This document shows positions 20,893 to 21,221 of a stretch of 21,221 bases of DNA, one piece after another (position 1 is the first letter of the stretch; every line of letters begins with the position of its first letter). The DNA comes from a virus, in IMG/VR virus record IMGVR_UViG_3300032278_000141, positions 1 through 21,221 of that record; one strand, 5' to 3'. The notes beneath the pieces were generated by a model. That model saw only the letters and a program-made list of their open reading frames with translations, was not told where the DNA came from and did not search any database. The translations under genes and the position numbers were made by a program.

Positions 20893-21211
20893 ACTCAAAA
20901 TACTCCCTTATCTCTTCCTTAACCCCATAACTCTCTGCAAACATATTTCTATATTTTGATATTTCCTGCTCCATATTGGGAATATCAAACCATTCACCCG
21001 ACTTTAATCTATACGATTTAAATACTTTGTGATAATCCGCCTCCAACTCCTTAGGCCGCCCCGTCCAATCCTGACCCAAAACTAGCAACCCCACTGGCAC
21101 ATTGTTCTGTAACTGCCTTAACCTCTTGTCGAAATTATACGTGTACCCAATCTTTAAATAATTTGTGCCCTCCATGTTTATGAAATAAACACACCCCTCC
21201 TCCTCATTCAT
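20882..21211 (-). CDS. T5orf172/Mug113-type GIY-YIG-like protein
   Basis: A 109-residue protein matching the T5orf172/MUG113 domain, a GIY-YIG nuclease relative. The domain shows GCVYFINMEGTNYLKIGYTY (6-25), NFDKRLRQLQNN, VLGQDWTGRPKELEADYHKVF and KSGEWFDI. The YFI and KIGYT strands and the arginine helix correspond to the GIY-YIG core; the Glu in GRPKELEADYH is the usual metal ligand position. Such proteins are common in phages, often in mobile or anti-host roles. Here it stands alone without the KilA-N or Bro domain often fused to it. ATG at 21211; the bases upstream leave only a few codons of another frame before the window end. Confidence 0.85.
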   Translation of the reverse strand: MNEEEGCVYFINMEGTNYLKIGYTYNFDKRLRQLQNNVPVGLLVLGQDWTGRPKELEADYHKVFKSYRLKSGEWFDIPNMEQEISKYRNMFAESYGVKEEIREYFEYDE

Positions 21212-21221
21212 TATTCGTCAT

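Noticed and set aside
1-21221. CRISPR arrays, insertion sequences, attachment sites, integrase
   Set aside because: No regularly spaced direct repeats, transposase or recombinase motifs were seen; the window reads as phage genome, and lysogeny cannot be judged.

Overview
The window is a contiguous piece of an AT-rich tailed-phage (Caudoviricetes) genome. It carries a textbook HK97-type head cassette (terminase small and large subunits, portal, prohead protease, acidic scaffold-like protein, major capsid protein, head/tail accessory genes, fibre-like protein) plus an endolysin. No integrase, bacterial housekeeping gene, rRNA or tRNA is visible. Shine-Dalgarno (SD) sites of the AAGG/GGAG type and good sigma70-like promoters, together with a GH108 muramidase, suggest a Gram-negative, non-Bacteroidetes host. 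The host cannot be named from the sequence. Apart from one small zinc-finger gene (10648-11088) and two candidate small RNAs, everything reads leftward on the minus strand.

Right end (19228-21211): small regulatory or early genes. These are a T5orf172/GIY-YIG-like protein, a MerR/excisionase-type HTH protein, a protein with an RNA-polymerase-alpha-CTD-like helix-hairpin-helix tail, a Cys-rich zinc-ribbon protein and an overlapping unknown gene. The spacers hold a 22-bp perfect palindrome and plus-strand promoter-terminator units that look like phage small RNAs.

Middle right (13139-19227): a 300-bp regulatory island with back-to-back divergent promoters. One drives a candidate ~84-nt RNA. The other drives a leader that ends in a terminator directly abutting the queE start codon. 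Then comes a tightly coupled minus-strand operon: queE (7-carboxy-7-deazaguanine synthase), an AP2-domain protein, a two-TM protein, a B12-type radical SAM enzyme, a membrane-anchored hybrid histidine kinase with receiver domain, two small unknown genes and a second two-TM holin-like protein. It ends at a strong terminator (13034-13067).

Middle left (11078-12984): a DpdA/TGT-like transglycosylase, a small unknown gene, the GH108 endolysin and a small unknown gene. QueE plus a DpdA-like enzyme points to 7-deazaguanine modification of the phage DNA, an anti-restriction strategy.

Left (1-10649): terS, terL, portal, then a probable regulated promoter (operator palindrome in its spacer), protease, scaffold-like gene, capsid protein, two small virion or connector genes, and a large fibre/adhesin-like protein cut by the window edge.

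The most unusual part is the accessory operon at 13139-18927. An intact phage-borne hybrid histidine kinase is translationally linked to a B12-type radical SAM enzyme and membrane proteins, downstream of a DNA-modification gene with an attenuator-like leader.
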